Part shown: positions 8,041 through 16,587 of the stretch, piece after piece | Layout: each line of letters starts with the position of its first letter | How positions within the stretch are numbered: the first letter of the stretch is position 1 | Source of the DNA: Rhodococcus sp. 06-462-5 | GTDB lineage: Bacteria; Actinomycetota; Actinomycetes; Mycobacteriales; Mycobacteriaceae | Direction: 5' to 3' | Assembly (NCBI RefSeq): GCF_002258315.1 | Contig: NZ_NOYD01000053.1 | Location: 24,704 to 88,703, forward strand | Length of the DNA: 64,000 nucleotides | Program-made: the position numbers and the translations under genes | The notes under the pieces: model-generated | Told to the model about the DNA's origin: nothing | Databases searched by the model: none | Seen by the model: only the letters and a program-made list of their open reading frames with translations

Positions 8041-10166
8041 CGATCACCCCACCCGTTGCCAAGAAGGTGCCGCACGAGCGCACCCACCACGGCGATACGT
8101 TCATCGACAACTACGAGTGGCTGCGTGCCAAGGACGATCCCGAGGTGATCGCCCACCTCGAAGCCGAGAACGCATACACCGAGCAGCAGACCGCAGGCCT
8201 GGAGTCGTTGCGCGGCAAGATCTTCGACGAGATCAAGTCGCGAACCCAGGAGACCGACCTGTCCGTGCCGACGCGGATGGGGCAGTGGTGGTACTACTCG
8301 CGCACCGTCGAGGGACAGTCCTACGGTCTCCAATGCCGTTGCCCCGTCGATTCTCCCGACGACTGGACTCCGCCCACACTGTCGTCCGACGTGGACGTCC
8401 CCGGTGAGCAGATCCTGCTCGACGCCAACGAAGAAGCGAAGGGACACGACTTCTTCTCCCTCGGAGCGTTCTCGATCAGCCTCGACGGCACGCTGCTGGC
8501 CTATTCCACCGACACCGAGGGCGACGAGCGCTACACACTGCGCTTCAAGAACCTCGAGACCGGCGAACTGCTCGCCGACACCATCGAGAACGTCGCGCCC
8601 GGAGCCACCTGGACGGCCGACGCCACTCACGTGTTCTACCTGACGGTCGACGAATCCTGGCGTCCCGATACCGTCTGGCGGCACACCCTCGGCAAGTCCG
8701 GGGACGTCAAGGTCTTCCACGAGCCCGACGAAAGTTACTGGGTCGGCTTCGGTTCGACCCGTAGCGAGAAGTACCTGATGATCTGGGTCGGCTCGAAGAT
8801 CACCTCCGAGTGCCTGGTGCTCGAATCCACCGATCCCGAGGGCGAGTTCCGCGTCGTACTGCCCCGCACGGACGGCGTCGAATACAGCATCGAACATGCC
8901 GTGGTGGCCGGTGAGGATCGATTCCTCATCACCCACAACGGCTCGGTGAACGGCTGGGGCACCGAGGGGGAGAAGGCCGAGAACTTCCTGCTCGCCGAGG
9001 CTCCGGTCTCGGACCCACTCGACCAGCGCACCCTGGTTCCGCATCGCGACGACGTTCGGGTCGAGGACATCGATGCGTTCGCCGGCCACCTGATCTTCAC
9101 CTACCGTCGAGAAGCCCTGACGCGCATGGCGATCTGGCCGCTGACCGACGAGGGGTACGGCGAGTACCGCGAGCTCGAATTCGACGAGGAGCTCTACTCC
9201 GTCGGCGCAGGCTCGAACCCGGAATGGGATCAGCCGCTGCTTCGGATGGTGTACACCTCGTTCATCACTCCCGGCCAGGTCTACGACCTCGACATCGCCA
9301 GTGGCGAACTGCTGCTCCGTAAATCGCAGCCGGTTCTGGGCGAGTTCGACGCCGGTGACTACGTGCAGCACCGTGAATGGGCCACCGCTCCGGACGGAAC
9401 TCAGGTCCCGCTGTCCGTCATCGCGCGCAAGGACGTGCCCGACGGCCCCGCGCCGACGCTGCTGTACGGCTACGGATCCTACGAGGCGTCGATGGACCCG
9501 TCGTTCTCGGTGGCGCGGCTCTCGCTCCTCGATCGCGGCATCGTCTTCGTCGTCGCACACGTTCGCGGCGGCGGCGAGATGGGTCGGCACTGGTACGACA
9601 ACGGCAAGACGCTGAAGAAGAAGAACACGTTCACCGACTTCATCGCTGCCGCACAGCATCTCATCGACACCGGACGCACCTCGCCGAAGCATCTGGTCGC
9701 CGACGGCGGCAGCGCAGGCGGACTGCTCATGGGAGCGGTGGCCAACATGGCACCGGAGCTGTTCAACGGCATCCTCGCCAACGTTCCGTTCGTCGATCCG
9801 CTCACCTCCATCCTCGACCCGTCGCTGCCATTGACGGTCATCGAATGGGACGAATGGGGAAACCCGTTGGCCAGCAAGGAGGTGTACGACTACATGAAGT
9901 CCTACAGCCCTTACGAGAACGTCGAGGCCAAGGACTACCCGTCGATCCTGGCGATCACGTCCATCAACGACACCCGCGTCCTCTACGTCGAACCCGCCAA
10001 ATGGGTTGCGGCCCTGCGTGCAACGAAGACCGGTGACTCGGACCTGCTGCTCAAGACCGAAATGAGCGCCGGACACGGAGGAGTCAGCGGACGCTACGAG
10101 AAGTGGAAAGAAGCGGCTTTCGAGTACGCGTGGATCGTGAGTGCGGCTGGCGCCGCAGTGGCGTGA
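8037..10166 (+). CDS. ptrB: Oligopeptidase B (S9 family serine peptidase)
   Basis: A 709-residue cytoplasmic prolyl-oligopeptidase-family enzyme. A seven-bladed beta-propeller occupies about residues 60-400 and the alpha/beta-hydrolase domain lies after it. The nucleophile is Ser559 in GGSAGG; the acid is in the INDTRV segment and the catalytic His is in SAGHGG near residue 680. HVRGGGEMGRHWY is characteristic of the S9A oligopeptidase B branch, which cleaves short peptides after Arg or Lys. It is full length here, whereas M. tuberculosis has the gene split in two (Rv0781/Rv0782). Translation is coupled to purC through a 4-bp overlap. Confidence 0.92.
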   Translation: MTITPPVAKKVPHERTHHGDTFIDNYEWLRAKDDPEVIAHLEAENAYTEQQTAGLESLRGKIFDEIKSRTQETDLSVPTRMGQWWYYSRTVEGQSYGLQCRCPVDSPDDWTPPTLSSDVDVPGEQILLDANEEAKGHDFFSLGAFSISLDGTLLAYSTDTEGDERYTLRFKNLETGELLADTIENVAPGATWTADATHVFYLTVDESWRPDTVWRHTLGKSGDVKVFHEPDESYWVGFGSTRSEKYLMIWVGSKITSECLVLESTDPEGEFRVVLPRTDGVEYSIEHAVVAGEDRFLITHNGSVNGWGTEGEKAENFLLAEAPVSDPLDQRTLVPHRDDVRVEDIDAFAGHLIFTYRREALTRMAIWPLTDEGYGEYRELEFDEELYSVGAGSNPEWDQPLLRMVYTSFITPGQVYDLDIASGELLLRKSQPVLGEFDAGDYVQHREWATAPDGTQVPLSVIARKDVPDGPAPTLLYGYGSYEASMDPSFSVARLSLLDRGIVFVVAHVRGGGEMGRHWYDNGKTLKKKNTFTDFIAAAQHLIDTGRTSPKHLVADGGSAGGLLMGAVANMAPELFNGILANVPFVDPLTSILDPSLPLTVIEWDEWGNPLASKEVYDYMKSYSPYENVEAKDYPSILAITSINDTRVLYVEPAKWVAALRATKTGDSDLLLKTEMSAGHGGVSGRYEKWKEAAFEYAWIVSAAGAAVA

Positions 10167-10206
10167 TCAGGCGCCCTTTGGGGCACTTATCCGCACCACT
10201 GGCGCG

Positions 10207-10881
10207 TCAGCGCCACACGTAGCGGACCTGCGGTCGCCCGGCTTTGCCGTATTCGGTGTGCCGGGTGACCAGTCCGTCGTCGGCGAGGCGCTCGAGATAT
10301 CGCCACGCCGTCACTCGGGACACTCCGACGACCTTGGCGGCCTCGGATGCATTGAGTCCGTCGGCCGCTTCCTTGATGCTCGCGGTGATGCCGTCCATCG
10401 TCTGCGGGGCGATGCCCTTGGGTGTCGAGACGCGTTCGTCGGCCGTCCGCAGATGCGCCATCGCGCGGTCGATGTCGCGTTGACTCGACGCGTTCTCGCC
10501 TGCCGGCAACGCGGCATGGAACTCGCGATAGCGCTCGAGCTTGTCGCGGAACGCGGCGAAGGTAAACGGCTTGAGCAGGTACAGCACGATGCCGTGTGCC
10601 ACGGCGGAGCGCACCACCGACAGATCCCGTTCGGAGGTGATGGCGATGACGTCGGGACTCGGGCGTAGACCGCCGAGCGCCGCCGCCACGTCGATGCCGC
10701 TCGCGTCGGGCAGACCGATGTCGAGCAACACCAGATCGACGGCCTCGGTGCTGGCGAAGCGCATGGCCGACGCTCCGGTGTGCGCCACCCCGGCGACCTC
10801 GAAGCCCGGGGTGCGCTCGACGTACGTCTTGTGCGCTTCGGCGATCAGTGGTTCGTCGTCGACGATCAGGACGCGGATCAC
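10207..10881 (-). CDS. Response regulator, CitB/DctR family
   Basis: A 224-residue two-domain regulator. The receiver domain (1-120) has the acidic pocket VDDEP at residues 8-12, the phospho-acceptor in LLDIGLPD near residue 54, the conserved Thr/Ser (AITSERD) and the Lys (LLKPF). The C-terminal half is a helix-turn-helix region (ASEAAKVVGVSRVTAWRYLERL) of the CitB/DcuR type. It overlaps the kinase gene by 4 bp, and the pair is divergent from a dicarboxylate symporter. The likely job is activation of that symporter when C4-dicarboxylates or citrate are sensed outside the cell. The DNA target is not known; see the inverted repeat at 12480. Confidence 0.9.
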   Translation of the reverse strand: MIRVLIVDDEPLIAEAHKTYVERTPGFEVAGVAHTGASAMRFASTEAVDLVLLDIGLPDASGIDVAAALGGLRPSPDVIAITSERDLSVVRSAVAHGIVLYLLKPFTFAAFRDKLERYREFHAALPAGENASSQRDIDRAMAHLRTADERVSTPKGIAPQTMDGITASIKEAADGLNASEAAKVVGVSRVTAWRYLERLADDGLVTRHTEYGKAGRPQVRYVWR

Positions 10882-12431
10882 GAGAGCGATCCCGGAATGG
10901 TGGCGACCATGACCGATCCGTACGTCACTTCCGAGGTCAAGGTGCCCCGATGGCGACCGATCACCTGGGTCACCAGGGCGAGGCCGAGACCGCGTGAGCC
11001 GGACTTGGTCGAGTAGCCGCGCCGCAGAGCAGCTTTGAGCGTCTCCGGCGGCATTCCGGGACCACTGTCGGCGACTCTGACGAACAGTTCACCATCGGCG
11101 TCACGGACCGTCACTTCGACCCACGGCTGGTCGGATTCTTTCGAGGCATCGATGGCATTGTCTATCAGATTGCCTACCAGCGTGACCAATTCACGTGCAG
11201 TGAGCACACCCTCGTGCTCCATCGCCGTGTCGTCGGTGATCGTCAGCTCCACGCCCTGCTCGGCGGCCTGACTGACCTTGCCCAGCAGCAGCGCAGCGAG
11301 CGCAGGTTCGCTCACCGCGTTCATCAGTCGATCGATGAGGGCCTGTGAAAGTTCCAGATCTGCCGTCGCGAATTCGACAGCCTCCTCGGGTCGACCGAGC
11401 TCGACCATGGTGATGACGGTGTGCAGCCTGTTCGCCGACTCGTGAGCCTGCGAACGCAGCGACTCCGCAAAGCTACGAACCGAGTCCAATTCACCCATCA
11501 ACGAACGCAATTCGGTCTGATCACGAATCGTCAGCACATTGCCCAGGCGTCGGCCCTCCCACATCACCGGATCCTGATTGACGACGAGTACACGATCCTT
11601 CGTCAGATGCAGTTCACCGCGCACGATGCCGGTGTCCATCTGCTGCATCGACTCCGGCAACGACTCGAACGACACCGGGCCCTCGGGCAGATCGAGGAGG
11701 CGTCGGGCCTCGTCGTTCACCAACTCCGCCTCGTCACCGCGGCCGAATACCAGCAGGCCCTCACCGATCGAGTGCAGCACTGCGTCGTGATGCTCGTACA
11801 TCGTCCGCAGCTCCGCCGGTGCCATTCCCAGTGTCTGACGCCGGAGCCGGCGGCTGAGCAACGTCGACCCGGCGGCAGCCACGACGAATGCCGCGAGCAC
11901 GACCGCGATGATGAGCGGCAGGCCCTGGAAGAACTGATCACTGATCTTCTGGCGAGTGACTCCCGCCGAAACGAGGCCGACGATCTCACCTTCCGTATCT
12001 GTGACCGGAGTGACCGAACGGATCGACGGGCCGAGAGAACCCACGTAAGTCTCGGTGAACGTCTCGCCCTGCAACGCGCGATCGATGTTGCCGCTGAACG
12101 GTTTACCGATCAGGTCGACGGTCGTGTGGGTGAAACGGGTCCGATCCGGGGCCATGACCACGATGAAATCGACACCCGTGACCTGACGGATCTTCTCGGT
12201 TTCCGGCTGCAACCGAGACGTCGGATCGTCGGATTCGATCGCAATCGGCGTCGACGGTTCGTTGGCGATACTGACCGCGATCGCCGTGACTTCGCGTCGG
12301 GTCGCGTCGTCGCTGTTGGACCGCTCGTTGAGGACCGTCAGGATGCCGCCGGCGAACACGACGACCGCCATGACGACTAGCTGGAGCACCAACACCTGGC
12401 CGGCGACGCTCAGTGGGCGCTTCGAGGACAA
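10878..12431 (-). CDS. Sensor histidine kinase, CitA/DcuS family
   Basis: A 517-residue membrane kinase. Order: a short positive N-terminus (SSKR), TM1 (about residues 9-30), an extracellular ligand-binding domain of about 140 residues (PAS/sCache type), TM2 (LIIAVVLAAFVVAAAG), a cytoplasmic PAS domain (HSIGEGLLVFGRG), a Spo0B-like dimerisation helix with the candidate phospho-His in SQAHESANRLH, and an HATPase domain (NLIDNAIDAS, GPGMP, GLGLALV). The start appears to be TTG 12431, preceded by aaagga; no ATG or GTG fits at the right distance from TM1. The neighbouring symporter suggests that the ligand is a di- or tricarboxylate. Confidence 0.9.
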   Translation of the reverse strand: MSSKRPLSVAGQVLVLQLVVMAVVVFAGGILTVLNERSNSDDATRREVTAIAVSIANEPSTPIAIESDDPTSRLQPETEKIRQVTGVDFIVVMAPDRTRFTHTTVDLIGKPFSGNIDRALQGETFTETYVGSLGPSIRSVTPVTDTEGEIVGLVSAGVTRQKISDQFFQGLPLIIAVVLAAFVVAAAGSTLLSRRLRRQTLGMAPAELRTMYEHHDAVLHSIGEGLLVFGRGDEAELVNDEARRLLDLPEGPVSFESLPESMQQMDTGIVRGELHLTKDRVLVVNQDPVMWEGRRLGNVLTIRDQTELRSLMGELDSVRSFAESLRSQAHESANRLHTVITMVELGRPEEAVEFATADLELSQALIDRLMNAVSEPALAALLLGKVSQAAEQGVELTITDDTAMEHEGVLTARELVTLVGNLIDNAIDASKESDQPWVEVTVRDADGELFVRVADSGPGMPPETLKAALRRGYSTKSGSRGLGLALVTQVIGRHRGTLTSEVTYGSVMVATIPGSLS

Positions 12432-12479
12432 CGCAATCCTTTCGTGCAATACATCGAACGTGAACGAAATGAACGTATA

Positions 12480-12495
12480 GGTGACTCCTGTCACC
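12480..12495. promoter_or_regulatory. Inverted repeat GGTGAC-N4-GTCACC between kinase and symporter
   Basis: A perfect 6-bp inverted repeat with a 4-bp spacer lies in the 174-bp divergent region between the two-component system and the symporter. A second, shorter dyad (GGTG-ATC-CACC) is at 12524-12534. Either could be the operator for the adjacent CitB-type regulator. Only the symmetry is directly seen. Confidence 0.35.
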
Positions 12496-12605
12496 CGGTG
12501 CAGCAACATCATCTCTCAGCAGGGGTGATCCACCTCACTCCACTCCCAGTAGTCACGAAGTCAGCAGTTCGACTCGCGCTTCACCGGAACCCAGAAGGAA
12601 CATTC

Positions 12606-14003
12606 ATGACAACCATCGATGCCGAGCGGTTCGACAATCCGCCCACCGAGCCCAAGAAGAAGCGCGACAAGACTCATTGGCTCTATATCGCGGTGATCAT
12701 CGCTGTGATCGCAGGTGTGGCCGTCGGCCTGCTGTGGAAGGACTTCGGCGTCGAGCTGGCAGTTCTCGGCACTCTGTTCGTCAGCCTGATCAAGATGATG
12801 ATCAGCCCGGTCATCTTCTGCACCATTGTCCTCGGAATCGGATCGGTCCGCGCCGCAGCCAGCGTCGGCCGAGTCGGCGGCCTGGCACTGGCGTACTTCC
12901 TCACCATGTCGACCATCGCGCTCGGCATCGGCATGGTCGTCGGCAACCTGATCCAGCCCGGTGACGGCCTGAACATCCCCGTTGCGGGCGCAGGTTCGGA
13001 GTATGCGGCCGACGCCGAAGCCGCGGGCGGCACGATGGACTTCATCGCCGGCATCATTCCGACGTCGCTGTTGTCCTCGCTCACTGCGGGTTCGGTTCTG
13101 CAGACACTCTTCGTCGCCATCCTGGTCGGCTTCGCGTTGCAGGCCATGGGCAAGAGCGGCGAAGGCATCCTCAAGGGCATCGGCGCAGTACAGAAGCTCG
13201 TCTTCCGCATCCTGACCATGATCCTCTGGCTCGCCCCGATCGGCGCTTTCGGTGCCATCGCCGGTGTCGTCGGCAAGACCGGCTTCGACGCCGTCATCCA
13301 GCTCGGCACCCTGATGCTGGCGTTCTACATCACCTGCTTCATCTTCGTCTTCTTCTTCCTCGGCCTGATCCTGAAGTTCGTTTCCGGATTCTCGATCTTC
13401 AAGCTGGTCAAGTACTTGGCCCGTGAGTACCTGCTCATCGTCGCCACCTCGTCCTCCGAGTCGGCCCTGCCGCGTCTGATCGCCAAGATGGAACACGTCG
13501 GAGTCGAGCGCACCACCGTCGGCATCGTCGTCCCCACCGGCTACTCGTTCAACCTCGACGGCACCGCGATCTACCTGACGATGGCCTCGATCTTCATCGC
13601 CGACGCCATGAACCTGCCGCTCTCGATCCCCGAGCAGTTCTCGCTGTTGCTGTTCATGATCATCGCCTCGAAGGGTGCAGCCGGAGTCTCCGGAGCCGGT
13701 CTGGCCACGCTGGCCGGCGGCCTGGAAAGTCACGCCCCTCAGCTGCTGGACGGAGTCCCGATCATCGTCGGAATCGACCGCTTCATGTCCGAAGCCCGCG
13801 CCGTGACGAACTTCTCGGGTAACGCAGTCGCCACCCTGCTGGTCGGCACCTGGACGAAGACTCTGGACAAAGAACGAGTCAACACGGTGCTCGACGGCGG
13901 ACTGCCGTTCGACGAGGAAACCATGGTCGACGACCACCTCCCCGAGGACGACCGGCCTGCAGATAAGCAGGTCATCATCGAAAAGTCCGCCGCCAAGGCG
14001 TAG
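12606..14003 (+). CDS. Dicarboxylate/amino acid:cation symporter (DctA-like)
   Basis: A 465-residue SDF/DAACS-family secondary transporter that imports C4-dicarboxylates or acidic amino acids with Na+ or H+. After a charged N-terminus (PPTEPKKKRDK) there are eight membrane helices and two re-entrant hairpins. Diagnostic segments are the serine-rich HP1 loop (ATSSSESALPRLI), the TM7 cation motif (YSFNLDGTAIY) and HP2 (SKGAAGVSGAGLATLAG). ATG 12606 follows agaagga at 12593-12599. It is divergent from a CitA/CitB-type system that probably controls it, and is closed by a strong intrinsic terminator. The window holds a second, shorter member at 39292. Confidence 0.92.
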   Translation: MTTIDAERFDNPPTEPKKKRDKTHWLYIAVIIAVIAGVAVGLLWKDFGVELAVLGTLFVSLIKMMISPVIFCTIVLGIGSVRAAASVGRVGGLALAYFLTMSTIALGIGMVVGNLIQPGDGLNIPVAGAGSEYAADAEAAGGTMDFIAGIIPTSLLSSLTAGSVLQTLFVAILVGFALQAMGKSGEGILKGIGAVQKLVFRILTMILWLAPIGAFGAIAGVVGKTGFDAVIQLGTLMLAFYITCFIFVFFFLGLILKFVSGFSIFKLVKYLAREYLLIVATSSSESALPRLIAKMEHVGVERTTVGIVVPTGYSFNLDGTAIYLTMASIFIADAMNLPLSIPEQFSLLLFMIIASKGAAGVSGAGLATLAGGLESHAPQLLDGVPIIVGIDRFMSEARAVTNFSGNAVATLLVGTWTKTLDKERVNTVLDGGLPFDEETMVDDHLPEDDRPADKQVIIEKSAAKA

Positions 14004-14051
14004 TACCTGCCGGGCGCCGCGCATCCCCCCGTCGCCCGGTTCGGAAAACCG

Positions 14052-14088
14052 AGAACGACCCCGCCACCAGCGGGGTCGTTCTTGTTTT
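14052..14088 (+). terminator. Rho-independent terminator of the symporter gene
   Basis: A 12-bp stem, agaacgaccccg paired with cggggtcgttct, encloses a 7-nt loop and is followed by TTGTTTT. It lies 48 bp after the symporter stop. Confidence 0.85.
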
Positions 14089-14122
14089 CCACGTCGGTTC
14101 CCGTTCTCGGCGTACTCACAGG

Positions 14123-14128
14123 TAAGTT
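14123..14128 (+). promoter_or_regulatory. -10 element of the glutathione peroxidase gene (leaderless)
   Basis: TAAGTT is 6 nt from the second of two tandem ATGs (14132 and 14135). The spacing suits a transcript that begins at ATG 14135, which decides between the two starts. Confidence 0.4.
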
Positions 14129-14134
14129 CGGATG

Positions 14135-14641
14135 ATGACTGAAGTTCAGAACATCGGCATCAACACGCTGGGCGGTGCGCCCACCTCGCTCGACGAGTAC
14201 GCCGGACGGGCCGTGCTCGTGGTCAATGTCGCGTCCAAGTGTGGACTGACCCCGCAGTACGAAAAGCTCGAGAAGCTCGCCAACGATTACTCCTCGCGCG
14301 GCCTGTCGGTCGTTGGAGTGCCCTGCAACCAATTCGGTGGCCAGGAGCCCGGCACGGCCGAGGAGATCGAAACCTTCTGCTCCACCACCTACGGCATCAC
14401 CTTCGCGATGACCGAGAAGGTCGACGTCAACGGTGACAATCAGCACCCGTTGTATGCCGAACTGACCAAGACCGAAGACGCCGAAGGCAAGGCCGGAGAC
14501 GTCCAGTGGAACTTCGAGAAGTTCCTGATCTCGCCCGACGGCGTCGTCACCAACCGTTTCCGTCCGCGCACCGAGCCGGACGCCCCCGAGGTGCTCGCAG
14601 CGATCGACAAGATCCTGCCGAAGGAAACGATGTCCGTTTAG
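14135..14641 (+). CDS. Glutathione peroxidase family thiol peroxidase
   Basis: A 168-residue thioredoxin-fold peroxidase that reduces H2O2 and organic or lipid hydroperoxides. The peroxidatic residue is Cys36 in NVASKCGLTPQY, a Cys rather than selenocysteine. The other members of the catalytic site are visible as Gln in CNQFGGQEPG and Trp-Asn in VQWNFEKFLI. The Cys of CNQFGGQ is conserved in the family, and another Cys in TFCSTTYG may act as resolving thiol. Bacterial enzymes of this type mostly use thioredoxin as donor; mycolata lack glutathione. The gene stands alone between a terminator and an inverted repeat. Confidence 0.93.
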   Translation: MTEVQNIGINTLGGAPTSLDEYAGRAVLVVNVASKCGLTPQYEKLEKLANDYSSRGLSVVGVPCNQFGGQEPGTAEEIETFCSTTYGITFAMTEKVDVNGDNQHPLYAELTKTEDAEGKAGDVQWNFEKFLISPDGVVTNRFRPRTEPDAPEVLAAIDKILPKETMSV

Positions 14642-14696
14642 CTTCTGTCTGCATCGACTTCGAGCCTCGTTCACGCTGGTGTGCGAGGCTCGAGTC

Positions 14697-15398
14697 ATGT
14701 CTGGACGTCTGATCGTGTCGGTGAGCGGTATCAAGAACGACACCTACGAGCACGCCGCCGAATTCGCGCGGATCCTCGACGGTCGAGGTGTTCCGCTGTC
14801 ACTGCTCGTCGCGCCTCGGTTGAAGGACAAATACCGTCTCGCAGCGGACGTGCCCACCCAGGAATGGCTGCGGGCGCGACGCGACGGCGGCGACGCGATC
14901 GTCCTGCACGGCTACGACCAGGCCGCGACGAAGCGTCGACGCTCCGAGTTCTCCGCACTGCCGCGTCACGAAGCCCGACTCCGACTGATGGCGGCCGACC
15001 GCGTCATGGAACAGACCGGCCTGCGCACCCGAGTGTTCGCCGCGCCGCGCTGGATCGCCTCACCCGGTGCCGTGGAAGCACTCCCGGACGCGGGATTCCG
15101 AATGTTGGCTGCGTTGAACGGTATTCACGACCTCGACCGGGACGGCGTCGTCCGCGCCCGAGTGTGGGGAATCGGCGAAGGATTCAAAGCCGAACCCTGG
15201 TGGTTCAAGGCACTGGTACTCGGCGCAGGCCGCACCGCCCGCCGTGACGGAGTGGTTCGCCTGGCCATCAGTGCCAAGCAACTCGGACGGCCCGGACCGC
15301 GACAGGCAATCCTCGACGCCATCGACCTCTCCCTGCACCACGGAGCCGAGGCCGGGGTCTACGAATGGACCCCGCGATCCAAAGCCCGCGTGGCGTAG
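14697..15398 (+). CDS. DUF2334-type polysaccharide-deacetylase-like protein
   Basis: A 233-residue protein starting MSGRLIVSVSGI. It contains SLLVAPRLKDKY, the metal-site-like IVLHGYDQ and RVFAAPRWIASPGAVEALPDAGFRMLA, an arrangement seen in the DUF2334 branch of the NodB/polysaccharide deacetylase fold. These proteins are thought to be hydrolases acting on N-acetylated sugars, but for this branch activity is rarely shown. No signal peptide is present, so it acts in the cytoplasm. ATG 14697 lies just after an inverted repeat (cgagcctcg 14661-14669 and cgaggctcg 14684-14692), which could terminate the upstream gene or fold in the leader. Confidence 0.75.
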   Translation: MSGRLIVSVSGIKNDTYEHAAEFARILDGRGVPLSLLVAPRLKDKYRLAADVPTQEWLRARRDGGDAIVLHGYDQAATKRRRSEFSALPRHEARLRLMAADRVMEQTGLRTRVFAAPRWIASPGAVEALPDAGFRMLAALNGIHDLDRDGVVRARVWGIGEGFKAEPWWFKALVLGAGRTARRDGVVRLAISAKQLGRPGPRQAILDAIDLSLHHGAEAGVYEWTPRSKARVA

Positions 15399-15428
15399 CG
15401 GACTGTTTCGCTCGCTTCGCTCGCTGTC

Positions 15429-15543
15429 GCGTCAATGGACCATTGCACTCCCCAGACGTATGCAAAGTGACATTCACGCGCACGGGGTTGTGGCGTGAAT
15501 GTGCCAGTGCACCGCTCAGACGTATGCAGTGGTCCATTGACGC
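15429..15543. repeat. Two 51-bp palindromic repeat units with inverted ends and a direct core
   Basis: Unit A (15429-15479) and unit B (15493-15543) are equal in length. The ends of the whole element are inverted copies: gcgtcaatggaccattgca at the left pairs with tgcagtggtccattgacgc at the right (one mismatch). The inner ends, acattcacgc and gcgtgaatgt, are also inverted. The cores TGCAC-N5-CAGACGTATGCA run in the same direction in both units. Each unit is followed by a similar tail (cggggttgtgg / cggggtggg). This fills most of the 178 bp between the DUF2334 gene and thiM. Confidence 0.75.
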
Positions 15544-15576
15544 GAACGGGGTGGGCGCGGTCGTAGACTTGTCTCG

Positions 15577-16395
15577 ATGAGTGCTATGAGCGTGACCCTG
15601 GACGACATCGTCGCCGCGCATCGTCTTCTGCGCGATCGCAATCCGCTGGTGCAGTGTTTGACCAACACCGTTTCGGTGCAGTTCGTCGCGAACGCACTGT
15701 TGGCCGCGGGGGCGGCTCCGGCGATGGTGGACAACCCCGAGGAAGCGGCCGGCTTCGCCGAGATCGCCGACGCGGTGCTGATCAACCTCGGAACTCCGAC
15801 GGCTGCCCAGGTGGAAAGTTCTCGGCTGGCGTCGGCTGCAGCGAGGGCAGCGGGGAAGCCGTGGGTACTCGATCCGGTGGGAGCGGGCGGTCTGCCGTGG
15901 CGAACCCAGGTGGCCGTGGAGCTGCTTGCCAACCGGCCCAGCGTCATTCGCGCAAATGCATCGGAAGTCATGGGACTGGCGGGCGCTGACGGCGGATCGC
16001 GCGGGGTGGATTCGTCTGCAGCCGTGGCAGATTCGGTTGATGCAGCCCGGTCGCTGCTCGATCGAGTGGACGTGGTGGCGACATCGGGGGAGACCGATCA
16101 CATCCTCGGTCCCGGCGGCCTGGTGAAGGTGGGCGGCGGAAGTGCACTGCTGCAACGGGTTACGGCCACCGGATGCGCGCTCGGTGCACTGACGGCTGCC
16201 TACTGCTCGGTGTCACCGAATGCGCTGATCGGTGCCGTCGCGGCGCACGCGCATGTCGCGGTGGCGTCGGAGATCGCGGCCCGGTCGACGTCGCGGCCGG
16301 GATCCTTCGCAGCCGCGTTCCTCGACGGACTCGACACGGTCGACGAGTCGGCAATTCGTGAATTGGTTCGGCTCGACATCGGCTGGCCTGAATGA
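15577..16395 (+). CDS. thiM: Hydroxyethylthiazole kinase
   Basis: A 272-residue ribokinase-fold enzyme that phosphorylates 4-methyl-5-hydroxyethylthiazole, a salvage step to thiamine. Family segments are VQCLTNTVSVQFVANALLAAGAAPAM near the N-terminus, VLDPVGAGGLPWRT, the anion-hole region ATSGETDHI, and the catalytic Cys region VTATGCALGALTAA. ATG 15577 lies 7 nt after a TAGACT -10 box (15564-15569) with no Shine-Dalgarno, so it is probably leaderless. No thiE, thiD or TPP riboswitch is adjacent, so it stands alone here, directly behind the 51-bp repeat pair. Confidence 0.95.
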   Translation: MSAMSVTLDDIVAAHRLLRDRNPLVQCLTNTVSVQFVANALLAAGAAPAMVDNPEEAAGFAEIADAVLINLGTPTAAQVESSRLASAAARAAGKPWVLDPVGAGGLPWRTQVAVELLANRPSVIRANASEVMGLAGADGGSRGVDSSAAVADSVDAARSLLDRVDVVATSGETDHILGPGGLVKVGGGSALLQRVTATGCALGALTAAYCSVSPNALIGAVAAHAHVAVASEIAARSTSRPGSFAAAFLDGLDTVDESAIRELVRLDIGWPE

Positions 16396-16404
16396 CGCGC
16401 GCTC

Positions 16405-16428
16405 CAGTGTGCACCTGGTGCTGCACTG
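16405..16428 (+). terminator. Hairpin after thiM, possible terminator
   Basis: CAGTG-T-GCAC-CTG-GTGC-TG-CACTG can fold into a 9-bp stem with a small internal loop. There is no T-tract. The remaining bases up to 16587 show no further feature apart from a ccaggtgg purine-rich stretch before the next start. Confidence 0.35.
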
Positions 16429-16587
16429 TGCCGCAGTATCCGCGGGAATGTCGCGAAATGTGCGCGTTGTGGTGCGAAAAATGCAGATCGTTGCGAAGGT
16501 AACGCCCTCTTGACCGAAACGTGATGTAACGGAACATGTTTGCGGGCGGACATACCTGGCGTCGGGCAAATCGAACCAGGTGGTCTC

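Noticed and set aside
8037..10166. Two separate ptrB fragments as in M. tuberculosis
   Set aside because: The frame is continuous through propeller and hydrolase domains with all three catalytic residues.
12561..14024. 487-codon acidic open frame opposite the dicarboxylate symporter
   Set aside because: Asp/Gln/Glu/Arg-rich sequence typical of the reverse complement of a hydrophobic membrane-protein gene.
15399..15428. Promoter or hairpin in cgctcgcttcgctcgctgtcg
   Set aside because: Simple CGCT repeats next to the DUF2334 stop; no stable structure or -10 element seen.
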